DNA from: Enterobacter hormaechei subsp. xiangfangensis
GTDB taxonomy: Bacteria; Pseudomonadota; Gammaproteobacteria; Enterobacterales; Enterobacteriaceae
DNA length: 64,000 nt
Direction of reading: 5' to 3'
Assembly (NCBI RefSeq): GCF_001729785.1
Contig: NZ_CP017183.1
Span: 3,720,001-3,784,000, forward strand
In this document: in pieces, positions 55,482 to 64,000 of the stretch
Numbering within the stretch: the stretch's first letter is position 1
Layout: the number at the start of each line of letters is the position of its first letter
Notes under the pieces: generated by a model
The model's input: the letters and a program-made list of their open reading frames with translations, nothing else
What the model was told of the DNA's origin: nothing
The model's database searches: none
Made by a program: the position numbers and the translations under genes

Positions 55482-57107
55482 ATGGCAGGCTGGCATACAC
55501 GCGCCATTATTTACCAGATAGATACTGCCCTGTTTTACGATCTGAACGGCGATGGCTGTGGCGACATCGCCGGGATCGCCGCGAAGCTACGCTACATCCG
55601 CCGGATGGGCGCGACGGTTATCTGGATCACTCCGTTTTACCTCACGCCTTTTCTCGATGAAGGCTATGACGTGAGCGACCATTTGCAGGTCGATCCCCGC
55701 TTCGGCAAGCTCAACGATATCATCGCCTTTATTGAACAGGCGCGGGAGCTGGGGATGCAGGTCATTATTGAGCTGCTGATCCAGCATACCTCGGATGCGC
55801 ATCCCTGGTTTCAACAGGCCCGCCGCAACCCTCATTCACCCTATCGTGACTATTACCTGTGGTCCGACACGGACGACGACGATACGCCGCCGATGTTCCC
55901 CGGCGTGGAGAAGAGTATCTGGACATGGGACGACGAGGCGGGGCAATACTATCGGCATATGTTTTATCACCACGAGCCGGATCTCAATCTGGCCTCCCCT
56001 GCGGTGCTGAAGGAGGTTGAGAACATCATCATCTTCTGGCTAAAGCTCGGGGTGTCGGGCTTTCGCCTGGATGCGGCGTCGCACCTGACAAAACAGGCCG
56101 GACGTGGGGATGAAAAACGCGGCCTGTGGATCCTGGAGCATCTGCGCCGTCTTATCGAGCAGCGTAACCCGGATGCGATCCTGCTCGGCGAAGTCGACGT
56201 GGAGGTCGAGGCCTACAAAGATTATTTTGGTCAGAACGACCGGCTCAACCTGGTGCTGAATTTCTGGCTCAATAAGTACTTCTACGTCAGCCTTGCGGAG
56301 AAAAGCGCACGACCGCTGCGCAACGCGGTGAAGAAGATGATTGTGCCGCCTGACTCCTGCTGCTTCGCCAACTGGCTGCGCAATCATGATGAGCTGGATC
56401 TGGAAGGGATAGGAAAAAAAGCGAAGCAGACCGTCATTGATGCCTTTGCCCCTGACGAAGAAATGAGTGTGTATCAGCGAGGTATCCGCCGCCGTCTGGC
56501 GCCGATGCTTAATGGCGATCGAAAGCGGCTGGCCTTTTGCCATGCGGTCTTGTTTTCGCTGCCGGGCGTACCGGTCATGCGCTACGGGGATGAGATTGGC
56601 ATGGGAGATGATTTGGAACTGGAGGAGCGTTACGCCGTACGCACCCCAATGCAGTGGGCCGGATCGCAAGGCGGCGGTTTCTCAGACGCCGACCCGGAAA
56701 CTTTTATCGCCCCGATGATTGACCGCGGCCCGTACCGCTATCAAAAAATCAACGTGGCGGATTCGCTGTTGCACCGCAACTCACTCCTGCACTGCATTAT
56801 CGATATCGCCAATACGCGCTCGGAGTTCCCTGAGATCGGCGTCGCGCCGTTTCGTCTTATTAATATCGACAGCGATGCGGTGCTGGGGATCTATTACGAA
56901 ACCGACACGCGCAGCATTCTGACCTTCGTTAACTTCAGCGATAAGCCCGTTAATTTTACCGCCAGAGGGATCCGGCATGCGACCTGGACCGCCTGCCTGG
57001 CGGACAAACGCTACAACGACGCGCTGGTGTGCGGCAAAACCGTCGCGCTTAACCTCAGCGGCTATGGCTACCGCTGGTTCTGGACCGATCGTACCGCACT
57101 GCGCTGA
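55482..57107 (+). CDS. GH13 alpha-amylase-family enzyme, trehalose synthase-like
   Basis: The 541-residue enzyme has the GH13 barrel: nucleophile D197 in GFRLDAASHL, acid/base E237 in LLGEVDV and the third acid D303 in LRNHDELD. Region I, normally DxxxNH, reads ELLIQHTSDAHPW with E97 and Q101. The family fits maltose-trehalose interconversion or a related glucosidase. It starts 8 bases after cioB, so it is cotranscribed with the oxidase, and its 3' end abuts a convergent SDR gene. It may provide compatible solute during stress; the reaction is inferred, not proven. Confidence 0.8.
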   Translation: MAGWHTRAIIYQIDTALFYDLNGDGCGDIAGIAAKLRYIRRMGATVIWITPFYLTPFLDEGYDVSDHLQVDPRFGKLNDIIAFIEQARELGMQVIIELLIQHTSDAHPWFQQARRNPHSPYRDYYLWSDTDDDDTPPMFPGVEKSIWTWDDEAGQYYRHMFYHHEPDLNLASPAVLKEVENIIIFWLKLGVSGFRLDAASHLTKQAGRGDEKRGLWILEHLRRLIEQRNPDAILLGEVDVEVEAYKDYFGQNDRLNLVLNFWLNKYFYVSLAEKSARPLRNAVKKMIVPPDSCCFANWLRNHDELDLEGIGKKAKQTVIDAFAPDEEMSVYQRGIRRRLAPMLNGDRKRLAFCHAVLFSLPGVPVMRYGDEIGMGDDLELEERYAVRTPMQWAGSQGGGFSDADPETFIAPMIDRGPYRYQKINVADSLLHRNSLLHCIIDIANTRSEFPEIGVAPFRLINIDSDAVLGIYYETDTRSILTFVNFSDKPVNFTARGIRHATWTACLADKRYNDALVCGKTVALNLSGYGYRWFWTDRTALR

Positions 57108-58094
57108 TTATCGTCTCCGCGAGAGCAGAAGACGCGCCACGATCGCACCCGTGACGGCGAGGGAGCCGAGCAGCACTTTCCCCGGCATGCCGGAGGTAAC
57201 GCTGGTGGCGCGCTCTTTTGCTTCGTCGGTGAAGTGCCCGTGGATTTTATGCAGATCGTTAACCGGCTGATCCAGATAGTCCTGACGGTCATCCGCATTT
57301 AGCGTATCGGTCATCTGCCCTTCCCAGGCCTTTTTAACCATCAGCCGATCCAGAAAGCCGGGAAAAAGAAATTGCCCGACAATCGACTGGACGGTGCTGC
57401 TGCCCACCCACAGCTCCCGCACCGGTTTTTGCGCTACCTTGAAAATCGCGCTGGCAGCCACTTCCGGCTGAAACACGGGAGGAACCGGGCGCATCGCCCA
57501 GGCAAATGTATTCCTCGCCCACTCGAACTGCGGCGTGTTGAGGCCCGGCATCTGTACCATGGCGATCTGCACCCGGCTGTTTTCATGCATCAGTTCGGTG
57601 CGCACGGCATCGGTAAATCCGCGGATCGCGGCTTTCGCCCCGCAGTAGGCTGACTGCAAGGGAATGGAGCGGTAGGCCAGCGCGGAGCCAACCTGAATAA
57701 TCGTCCCCCGGTCACGAGGAGTCATTAACTCCAGCGCGGCGCGGGTACCGTTAACATAGCCCAGATAGGTCACCTCGGTGACGCGGCGAAACTCCTCAGG
57801 CGACATGGTGCGAAAAGGCGCCAGCATCCCGCCCATGGCGTTATTCACCCACACATCGATGGCCCCAAGCCGGTATTCAATCTCGTTAGCAGCATCGGTC
57901 ACCGCCTTGCTGTCCGCCACGTCGGCCTGAACGGCACAGGCGTTGATCCCGAAACGGCGCAACTCCTCTTCTGTGGAGCGCAGGCTCTGCTCATCGCGGG
58001 CAATGATGCCCACATCGTAGCCCGCTTTGGCAAAGTGCAGCGCCGTGGCCTTCCCCACACCCGCCGTACCGCCGGTAATCACGATGACAGCCAT
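57108..58094 (-). CDS. Short-chain dehydrogenase/reductase with a C-terminal membrane helix
   Basis: The 328-residue SDR has the cofactor motif ITGGTAGVGKA, NNAMGG, and the catalytic S-Y-K set in GSALAYRSIP and AYCGAKAAI. A C-terminal hydrophobic run VLLGSLAVTGAIVARLLL suggests membrane anchoring, which is unusual for SDRs. It is the last gene of a four-gene minus-strand run after the CinA-like gene (16-base gap). Substrate unknown. Confidence 0.85.
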   Translation of the reverse strand: MAVIVITGGTAGVGKATALHFAKAGYDVGIIARDEQSLRSTEEELRRFGINACAVQADVADSKAVTDAANEIEYRLGAIDVWVNNAMGGMLAPFRTMSPEEFRRVTEVTYLGYVNGTRAALELMTPRDRGTIIQVGSALAYRSIPLQSAYCGAKAAIRGFTDAVRTELMHENSRVQIAMVQMPGLNTPQFEWARNTFAWAMRPVPPVFQPEVAASAIFKVAQKPVRELWVGSSTVQSIVGQFLFPGFLDRLMVKKAWEGQMTDTLNADDRQDYLDQPVNDLHKIHGHFTDEAKERATSVTSGMPGKVLLGSLAVTGAIVARLLLSRRR

Positions 58095-58110
58095 AGCCTT
58101 TCCCCTTGTT

Positions 58111-58629
58111 TCAGACGTTATCCCAGCCGGAGAGTATTTCGATCAGTTCAGACAGGGAATAACGCACCGCCTTATCCACCACATCCTGACATTCACCGGA
58201 AAACAGCACGGTGCGGGTTTCCGTCTGTCCGCGAATATTCCAGCCGAAGCAGACCGTACCGGCTGCGGTGCCATCGTCTCCGCCTTCCGGTCCCGCATAG
58301 CCGCTGATGGCAAGGCCAATATCCGCCTCGGCAATTTCGCGAATTTTAGCGGCCATCTCGGTCACCGTTTGTTCACTGACGGCGGTGAAGCGCTCAATGG
58401 TTTCGTGCCGCACGCCGAGGATCCTCTCCTTCGCCGCATCGCTGAACACCACCATGCCAACGTCATAAAATTCCGCGGTGTTCTCTTCGGCACAAAGCGC
58501 AACCGCGAGATTGCCGCCGGTACAGGACTCTGCGGTAGTTAACCGCAAACCTCTGTCCGTAAGCTGAGTGGCGAGCTTTTTCGTCAGCTCGCTGATGGTG
58601 CTGTTACTGTCGTGAATAAGATTGCTCAT
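58111..58629 (-). CDS. CinA C-terminal domain protein (PncC/YdeJ-like)
   Basis: The 172-residue protein carries TAESCTGGNLAVALC and GYAGPEGGDDGTAAGTVCFGW, hallmarks of the CinA C-terminal domain (nicotinamide-nucleotide amidase family in PncC). It might deamidate NMN or be an inactive relative like YdeJ. The ATG at 58629 has an AAGGGC site; a longer frame to 58683 overlaps the DUF421 gene. It is part of the same minus-strand run. Confidence 0.85.
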   Translation of the reverse strand: MSNLIHDSNSTISELTKKLATQLTDRGLRLTTAESCTGGNLAVALCAEENTAEFYDVGMVVFSDAAKERILGVRHETIERFTAVSEQTVTEMAAKIREIAEADIGLAISGYAGPEGGDDGTAAGTVCFGWNIRGQTETRTVLFSGECQDVVDKAVRYSLSELIEILSGWDNV

Positions 58630-58639
58630 CGCGTTGCCC

Positions 58640-59086
58640 TTAATTTTCGTCAGGAATAATAGAAATATGGCCATTACGCTCAAGAATAGCGTATTTTATC
58701 TTCTTCAATTCTGTAATACCGTGATTCTGGCGGGCTGATACCAATATATCATCACAGGATACATCGACCTTTTTCAGTTTATCGGCAAGGGGGACACCGT
58801 TCTCCACCAATATCACCGGCGTGCCATCAAGAATATTCTCAACAGTGGAAAAATATTTTTTCAGGAGGCCAAATATAATATCCACCACCACCAGCGTTGT
58901 TATTGTAATCATCGCACCGGTGATGGAAAAATCTTCGCCAAGCAGCGCCTGCTGTGTCGCCTCGCTGATAATTAAGAGCAAAATAAGGTCAAAACTGGTC
59001 ATTTGTAGCAGGGCGCGCCGCCCGGCAACTTTAAACACAATGACCAGAAACAGGTAAATTGCCAGGGCACGAAAAACCATGTCCAT
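58640..59086 (-). CDS. DUF421 (YetF-type) membrane protein
   Basis: The 148-residue protein has three hydrophobic segments in the first 75 residues and a soluble tail with SCDDILVSARQNHGITELKKIKYAILERNGHISI (given here as SCDDILVSARQNHGI and KYAILERNGHIS). This is the DUF421 fold found in many stress-linked operons. Function unknown. It is 9 bases after the upstream unknown gene. Confidence 0.88.
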   Translation of the reverse strand: MDMVFRALAIYLFLVIVFKVAGRRALLQMTSFDLILLLIISEATQQALLGEDFSITGAMITITTLVVVDIIFGLLKKYFSTVENILDGTPVILVENGVPLADKLKKVDVSCDDILVSARQNHGITELKKIKYAILERNGHISIIPDEN

Positions 59087-59095
59087 ATTCGACTC

Positions 59096-59611
59096 CTAGG
59101 GGTAAATAAACTGCCAGAAACGGATATCTGGCTCGTTGTTTACGCGGATGCTGTTTGTCCACTTCCCTGCTTTTGACGGCGTGATGAATAATAGAACGGT
59201 AAATTTATCGGTCTGTTGTAAACGATCGTAGACGAGAAACAGGGTATTCCCCCGGCTGTACATGCTGTCCGGTTGTGGCCAGACGCTGCCGGGCTCATAC
59301 GCGTCGCTGCTTTCGCTGGTCAGGCTGATGGTATATTTCCCCTCAGACGTCACCGGAAACGTCAGCGCCATCCGCGATTCGGTCTGGCGGCGACCGAAGC
59401 GCTCATAGCTCAGGGTCAGGGATTTTGCATCGTTTGTTTTCTCCACGTCGCTGACCACACCGCTTGAAAAAAGCCCGGCAATTGCCGCCACGATAATAGC
59501 TAACAGCACAATAAAACCCACCTGACGAAATGCGTACTCAAACGTCAGTAAACGATAACTCTCTTTTATCCCAGGCACTTTTTCATTTTTTGGTTCCATG
59601 GCAGTCGTCAC
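59096..59611 (-). CDS. Membrane-anchored protein of unknown function
   Basis: The 171-residue product has one transmembrane segment (VGFIVLLAIIVAAIAGLFSS, about residues 31-50) and a C-terminal, probably periplasmic, domain with an alternating beta pattern ending TNSIRVNNEPDIRFWQFIYP. I recognise no family. The start is uncertain: GTG at 59611 or ATG at 59599; neither has a strong ribosome site. It heads the minus-strand run hyp-DUF421-cinA-SDR. Confidence 0.7.
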   Translation of the reverse strand: MTTAMEPKNEKVPGIKESYRLLTFEYAFRQVGFIVLLAIIVAAIAGLFSSGVVSDVEKTNDAKSLTLSYERFGRRQTESRMALTFPVTSEGKYTISLTSESSDAYEPGSVWPQPDSMYSRGNTLFLVYDRLQQTDKFTVLLFITPSKAGKWTNSIRVNNEPDIRFWQFIYP

Positions 59612-59738
59612 CGTTTCGCTTAATTGCCGAAATTTTTGATTTCTCTGTGCAAATGCTTTTAAGACTTATCACATTTGCCACATAAAGAAATAGCAACAAT
59701 ACTTAATAAGTCAAGACATCCAAAATGAAGGATATCAG

Positions 59739-60128
59739 ATGAAATTATCAGTGATTTCAGCCTTGTTAATATTAATTATCCCTACTGCCTGGGCAGATAA
59801 TAACGGCGGGTTACAAAAGGGTGACGCGCCACCACCGCCGCATGCGCTGGACAGCGGTTATCGTGGTACCGATGATGCGCGCATTATGACCATTACTCAG
59901 GCGAAAGAGATGCATGATGGCGCCTCTATTTCACTGCGCGGCAATCTTATTGATGGCAATGGCGATAAATACGTATTCCAGGATAAAACCGGGAAAATCG
60001 ACGTTATTATCCCGAAAGCCGTATTTGACGACAGAACCGTGGAACCTGACAACATGATCAGTATTAGCGGCTCGCTCGATAAAAAATCATCCCCACCCGT
60101 AGTCCGGGTCAGCCACTTGCAAAAATAA
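59739..60128 (+). CDS. ydeI: YdeI-like BOF-family periplasmic protein
   Basis: The 129-residue protein has a signal peptide [19 protein letters not shown] and an OB-fold body [20 protein letters not shown] (BOF family, Pfam name for YgiW/YdeI). YdeI is a stress-linked periplasmic protein tied to peroxide and antimicrobial peptide resistance in Salmonella. It is divergent from the unknown membrane protein. Confidence 0.93.
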   Translation: MKLSVISALLILIIPTAWADNNGGLQKGDAPPPPHALDSGYRGTDDARIMTITQAKEMHDGASISLRGNLIDGNGDKYVFQDKTGKIDVIIPKAVFDDRTVEPDNMISISGSLDKKSSPPVVRVSHLQK

Positions 60129-60189
60129 TTCAGCGAAGCGTTAACGCTGTAACTATCCATCAAATCTCACCCCTAACAAGGAGTTAGCT

Positions 60190-61074
60190 ATGAGTGATAA
60201 TGAACAACGTACGAACGCTTACCCAACGCCACCTTTCCCGAAGCAACCCCAGACGCCGCCGGGCCTGTCCTCAGAAATGGAACCCGTACCCGACCACGGC
60301 GAGAAGAGCTACAAAGGGCATGGACGTCTTGCCGGTAAGAAGGCGCTAATTACCGGGGGCGATTCCGGCATCGGACGCGCGGTAGCCATTGCCTATGCCC
60401 GCGAAGGGGCAGATGTCGCCATTAACTATTTGCCGGAAGAGGAAGAAGACGCAGCGGAAGTCATCACCCTGATTAAAGCGGAAGGACGGAACGCCGTCGC
60501 GCTTCCGGGCGATGTGCGCGACGAAACTTTTTGTCAGAACCTGGTGGAGCAGGCCGTCTCAAAACTGGGCGGGCTGGATATCCTGGTGAATAACGCAGGC
60601 CGCCAGCAGTATCGTGAGTCGCTGGAAGAACTGACTACGGAAGATTTTGACGCGACCTTTAAGACCAACGTCTATGCGCCTTTCTGGATCACAAAGGCGG
60701 CGTTGCGCCACATGAAAGCCCCTGCATCCATTATTAACACCTCCTCCGTTCAGGCGGTTAAACCGAGCGCCGTACTGCTTGACTATGCGCAGACCAAAGC
60801 CTGTCTCGCGGTGTTTACCAAAGCGCTGGCGAAACAGCTGGGTCCGAAAGGGATCCGCGTGAACGCGGTAGCGCCCGGACCTTACTGGACCGTGCTTCAG
60901 CCCAGCGGTGGGCAGCCACAGGAAAAAGTGAAACATTTTGGCGAGAGTACCCCTCTGGGACGCCCGGGACAGCCCGTGGAGATCGCACCGCTGTATGTCA
61001 CTCTGGCCTCGGATGAGTGTTCATACACCTCCGGGCAGGTCTGGTGTTCAGACGGCGGCGACGGCGTCATTTGA
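60190..61074 (+). CDS. SDR-family oxidoreductase (YghA/GsiB-like stress type)
   Basis: The 294-residue SDR has a 45-residue N-terminal tail rich in proline (YPTPPFPKQPQTPPG), a cofactor site TGGDSGIGRAVAIAYAREGADVAINYLP (halves shown), NNAGRQQ, and the catalytic SSVQAVKPS...YAQTKACL. It resembles YghA and the general-stress reductases (YdaD). It follows ydeI by 62 bases and ends at a bidirectional terminator. Confidence 0.88.
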   Translation: MSDNEQRTNAYPTPPFPKQPQTPPGLSSEMEPVPDHGEKSYKGHGRLAGKKALITGGDSGIGRAVAIAYAREGADVAINYLPEEEEDAAEVITLIKAEGRNAVALPGDVRDETFCQNLVEQAVSKLGGLDILVNNAGRQQYRESLEELTTEDFDATFKTNVYAPFWITKAALRHMKAPASIINTSSVQAVKPSAVLLDYAQTKACLAVFTKALAKQLGPKGIRVNAVAPGPYWTVLQPSGGQPQEKVKHFGESTPLGRPGQPVEIAPLYVTLASDECSYTSGQVWCSDGGDGVI

Positions 61075-61076
61075 CG

Positions 61077-61103
61077 AAAAAGGCTGCGAAAGCAGCCTTT
61101 TTT
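61077..61103. terminator. Bidirectional terminator after the SDR gene
   Basis: AAAAAGGCTGC, GAAA, GCAGCCTTTTTT forms a GNRA-type four-base loop hairpin with A and T runs on the two sides, ending the SDR gene and possibly the alkylsulfatase gene from the other strand. Confidence 0.92.
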
Positions 61104-61107
61104 ACTT

Positions 61108-63090
61108 TTAAGGGGTGACGACAGGAAACCAGAAACTGAAGCTCTCCATGCAGCGCAGCATTTCGTCTACCTTCGCGGCGTTGCCGACGATCGTCACCTC
61201 TCCTGCCTGTTGCGCCTTTTTCAGCGTGGTTTCCTTAAGGATGATTTTGTTCAGCGTTTCGCGGCTGAGCGTAATGGTTGCATCCGGATCTTCTGCCTGG
61301 ATATTGGCACTATGGTTCAGCACGCCATTCTCCAGCTCCAGCTTATACCTGCCGCCCTCGCGGCCTAAATCAACGTTAAAAATACCTCTGGCATTCGCCG
61401 CTCTGACGCCGTTAAGGTGAACGCCGAAGTAGTCAAAAATCATCTCAGTCGACATGGCACGGACCGCATCCGGGCTGGCGGTTTTGGGCGTCGGCTTTAT
61501 CTTCACGCCGTTACGCAACTCTTGCGCACCGGTGAGGTAGGCGTTACGCCACGGCCCTGACTCCGCATGGTATCCCAGCTGTTCAAACGCATCGGCTTCC
61601 AGTTCGCGCGCCGCCTTATTATTCGGATCGGCAAAAACGACTTTACTGACCACCTGAGCCACCCAGCGATAATTCCCCCGGGCATAATCGACACGGGCTT
61701 TTTCAAGGATCGCGCGGGCTCCGCCCATGTAATCGACATACTTTTTCGCCGCCTCGACCGGAGGCAGTTCATCGAGCGTCGCCGGATTGCCGTCGAACCA
61801 GCCAAGATAGTAGACATAGGTGGCTTTGACGTTGTTGCTTACCGAGCCGTAATAGCCACGGCCTGCTCAGGATTTAGCCAGTCCGTAAGGCAGGGCGAAA
61901 TTTGCGGCTATTTCATCCCTCGTCAGCCCCTTATTCGCCAGTCTGAGCGTCTGGTCGTTGATATAGCGGTAGATATCACGCTGGCTTTTCATCAGCTTCA
62001 CCACTTTCTTATTACCCCATGTGGGCCAGTGGTGCTGCGCGATAATAATTTCCGCTTTATCCCCCCAACGATCGAGAGCGTTATTGATGTACTTTGACCA
62101 TGCCAGCGGATCGTGTATCTTCGCCCCGCGCAGCGAGTAGGTATTGTGCAGGGTGTGAGTGACGTTCTCTGCTGCTTGAATCAGCTTTTTCTCTTCCACA
62201 TACCAGAGCATTTCAGACGGCGCTTCCGACCCCGGCGCCAGCATAAAATCATAGGTGAGACCGTCGATGATCTCTTTCTGCCCGTCTTTGGTAATGGCGT
62301 GAGTGGGCGCGATAAGCGTGACCGTCCCCGCTGAGGTGGTCGTCCCCAGACCCGCTCCTATCTGACCTTTTACATTGGCCTTTAACAGGTTTCCGTAGAT
62401 ATAACTGGCACGGCGGCTGATGGCATTTCCGGCCATGATATTTTCCGATACCGCCTCTTCCATAAAACCTGCTGGAGCATAGACTTTCACTTTGCCGGTC
62501 ATCACTCCCGCTTCATCGACCACGCCACGCACGCCGCCATAATGATCGACATGACTATGGGTATAAATAACGGCAACAACCGGGCGTTTGCCACGATGTT
62601 GAACGTAAAGATCCATGCCCGCTTTGGCCGTTTCCGCAGACAGCAGCGGATCGATAACCGTGATCCCCTCTTTGCCCTCTATAATCGTCATATTCGACAG
62701 ATCGAGGTTGCGGATCTGGTAGACGCCTTCCGTGACCTCAAACAGACCGCCAATATTATTCAGCTGCGCCTGACGCCACAGGCTCGGGTTGACGGTATCC
62801 GGCGCTTTTTGCCCTTCTTTGATAAAAGCGTATTTCTGGGGGTTCCAGATAACGGCGCCTTTTTCGTCTTTAATCACCGCGGGTGGCAGCGAGGCAATAA
62901 AGCCTTTGTGCGCATTTCGGAAATCGGTCTTATCAAAGAAGGGCAGTTGACCATAAAGTGCATCATTCATCTCTTTCGTATGGGCAGTGGCTCCCTTCCC
63001 TTCCTTTTGTGCCAGGACAGGCAATGAGGTCAACGAGACTAATAGCAGACCAGCAACGGCCATCGCACTAACGAGAGTTTTAAATTTCAT
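61108..63090 (-). pseudogene. Linear alkylsulfatase (SdsA/YjcS type), interrupted by an in-frame TGA
   Basis: The family hydrolyses alkyl sulfates such as SDS; E. coli has YjcS. From the ATG at 63090 (GAGGAAG upstream) the reading frame has a signal peptide ending VLAQ and the metal site THSHVDHYGG (H178, H180, D182, H183), then stops at a TGA at 61867-61869, codon 408, in LAKS-stop-AGRGYYGSV. The frame continues unshifted after the TGA for 252 codons to 61108, with the dimer and C-terminal SCP-2-like domain. Relatives have tryptophan here (TGG), so this is a single TGG-to-TGA change. Upstream GTG at 63114 is less likely. Whether readthrough occurs is unknown. Confidence 0.88.
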
Positions 63091-63261
63091 ACTTCCTCGA
63101 GGAGTTATATTCACGCTGGCGGTACATGGGGGGAAAGGAGGCTATCACCAGGCTTATCTTTAACCTATGAAATTAACGTTTATAAATAAATAAGTTAATT
63201 CTTTCGTCGCTGCGGCCTTCAGGGATAATGCTGAGTCCAGTTATTTCCCCGGAGTGATTCG

Positions 63262-63660
63262 ATGAAGAGCCTGCCGTTCTTTTTCGCTGTATTAACCCTC
63301 AGCACATTAACAGCCTGTAGTTCTCCCCAACCAGACAATGTTGAAAAAATTAATCATCTGCAAATTCCACTGGTGTTGCCGGGGGAAAAACCGCCGCAGG
63401 TACAGATATCGCATATCGCGTCTCTTTATCAGGAAAATAAACAGCAGATCGAGACCCTAACGCGCAGCGTAAAATCACAGTATCTACAGGACACCACCGC
63501 AAAAGAAATTTTTGTTGCGGACAGTGCCGTTCAACGCGTCTATGCCTCGCTGACCAAACTGGAACAGTTAGATATGGTTAATCAGCAATATCTGAAAGAT
63601 AATAATGTCACGGGTCTGCAAAATATTCATATCGTTCTTGAACCGTTATTCACCAGCTGA
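63262..63660 (+). CDS. Lipoprotein of unknown function
   Basis: The 132-residue protein begins MKSLPFFFAVLTLSTLTACSS with a lipobox LTAC and cysteine 19. The rest is mostly helical (SLYQENKQQIETLTRSVKSQY). I do not recognise a family. It faces the OmpA-like gene across a terminator. A GGAGTG site precedes the ATG. Confidence 0.8.
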   Translation: MKSLPFFFAVLTLSTLTACSSPQPDNVEKINHLQIPLVLPGEKPPQVQISHIASLYQENKQQIETLTRSVKSQYLQDTTAKEIFVADSAVQRVYASLTKLEQLDMVNQQYLKDNNVTGLQNIHIVLEPLFTS

Positions 63661-63664
63661 AAAC

Positions 63665-63697
63665 AAAAAACCCGGCAACTTAAGCAGCCGGGTTTTT
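63665..63697. terminator. Bidirectional terminator after the lipoprotein gene
   Basis: AAAACCCGGC, a 10-base loop, GCCGGGTTTTT, with A and T runs, can stop transcription from both sides. Confidence 0.88.
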
Positions 63698-63719
63698 ATT
63701 AATGGGCATATCACGGGCA

Positions 63720-64000
63720 TCAGTCGTACTGACCAAAGCGATAGCTAAGCCCTGCGGTGACGGAACTCAGGTCGCTGCTCACGCCGATCTGGTTAACATT
63801 GCCCACGTTGCTTACCCACTGATACTCCAGACGGCCCGCCCAGTTTTTATTGAAGGCGTATTCAGTACCCACGGCAGCAAGCGGGCGCACACCGGTTTCA
63901 AAACGATTGTGACCACTTACATCGGATTCAGCGCGATAGCCCATTGCGCCGGCACGGCCGTAAATATCCCAGTCATTGGTCAGGGCATAACTGGCCTTCA
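63720..64000 (-). CDS. OmpA-like beta-barrel outer membrane protein (C-terminal part)
   Basis: The last ~93 residues of an OmpA transmembrane-domain homologue are visible; the gene continues past the right edge. Readable parts are YALTNDWDIYGRAGAMGYRA, and LEYQWVSNVGN and LSYRFGQYD at the C-terminus, which match the last barrel strands of OmpA. No OmpA-type peptidoglycan-binding domain follows, so it is a barrel-only relative. Confidence 0.85.
   Translation of the reverse strand, partial: KASYALTNDWDIYGRAGAMGYRAESDVSGHNRFETGVRPLAAVGTEYAFNKNWAGRLEYQWVSNVGNVNQIGVSSDLSSVTAGLSYRFGQYD

Noticed and set aside
61867..61890. Selenocysteine or programmed readthrough at the alkylsulfatase TGA
   Set aside because: A 5-pair hairpin GCCGT/ACGGC follows the TGA, but it lacks the loop sequence of a bacterial SECIS element and the family residue is tryptophan, not cysteine.
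1..64000. CRISPR array, tRNA or rRNA gene
   Set aside because: No regularly spaced repeats or cloverleaf-like features were seen.

Overview
The window comes from a chromosome of the Enterobacteriaceae, most likely Enterobacter or a close relative such as Lelliottia or Leclercia. The backbone follows the E. coli order recD-recB-ptrA-recC-ppdC-ygdB-ppdB-ppdA-thyA-lgt-ptsP-rppH-mutH-ygdR-tas-lplT-aas-omrA-omrB-galR-lysA-lysR-ygeA-araE-kduD-kduI-yqeF-yqeG almost gene for gene. Protein similarity is recognisably enterobacterial but not E. coli, ygdQ is missing between mutH and ygdR, and accessory blocks sit in the gaps. I cannot fix the species from sequence alone. I see no prophage, insertion sequence, tRNA, rRNA or CRISPR array.

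Layout. 1-12 kb, minus strand: RecBCD recombination genes with ptrA and a pilin-like gene set. recB is broken by one extra base in an A run. The ptrA leader can fold so that its ribosome binding site is hidden. 12-18 kb: thyA, lgt, ptsP and rppH, then a 680-base AT-rich gap with two perfect DnaA boxes before mutH. 18-25 kb: ygdR, tas, lplT-aas, the paired small RNAs OmrA and OmrB, and galR. 24.8-30.2 kb: an accessory beta-glucoside block (PTS IIC, GH1 enzyme, GntR and LacI regulators, acetyltransferase) wedged between galR and lysA, overlapping both 3' ends. 30-33 kb: lysA, lysR and ygeA.

33-45.5 kb is an oligogalacturonide (pectin fragment) pathway under shared KdgR-like boxes. It holds a KdgM-type outer membrane channel, a TogMNAB-type ABC importer, oligogalacturonate lyase, KdgF, KduI and KduD, with fepE and araE interleaved. 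Together they would bring oligogalacturonides into the cell and convert them to 2-keto-3-deoxygluconate. No pectate lyase is encoded here, so polymer breakdown must come from elsewhere.

45.7-50.3 kb holds yqeF, a LysR regulator divergent from a PACE-type efflux protein, yqeG, and a yjdI-yjdJ pair. 50.7-61 kb is a general-stress block: yciG-yciF-yciE-katN, a cyanide-insensitive-type cytochrome bd oxidase (cioAB) coupled to a GH13 trehalose-synthase-like enzyme, a convergent four-gene run (unknown membrane protein, DUF421, CinA-like, SDR), a BOF-family periplasmic protein and another SDR. 61-64 kb holds an alkylsulfatase gene stopped by an in-frame TGA, a lipoprotein and the end of an OmpA-like barrel gene.
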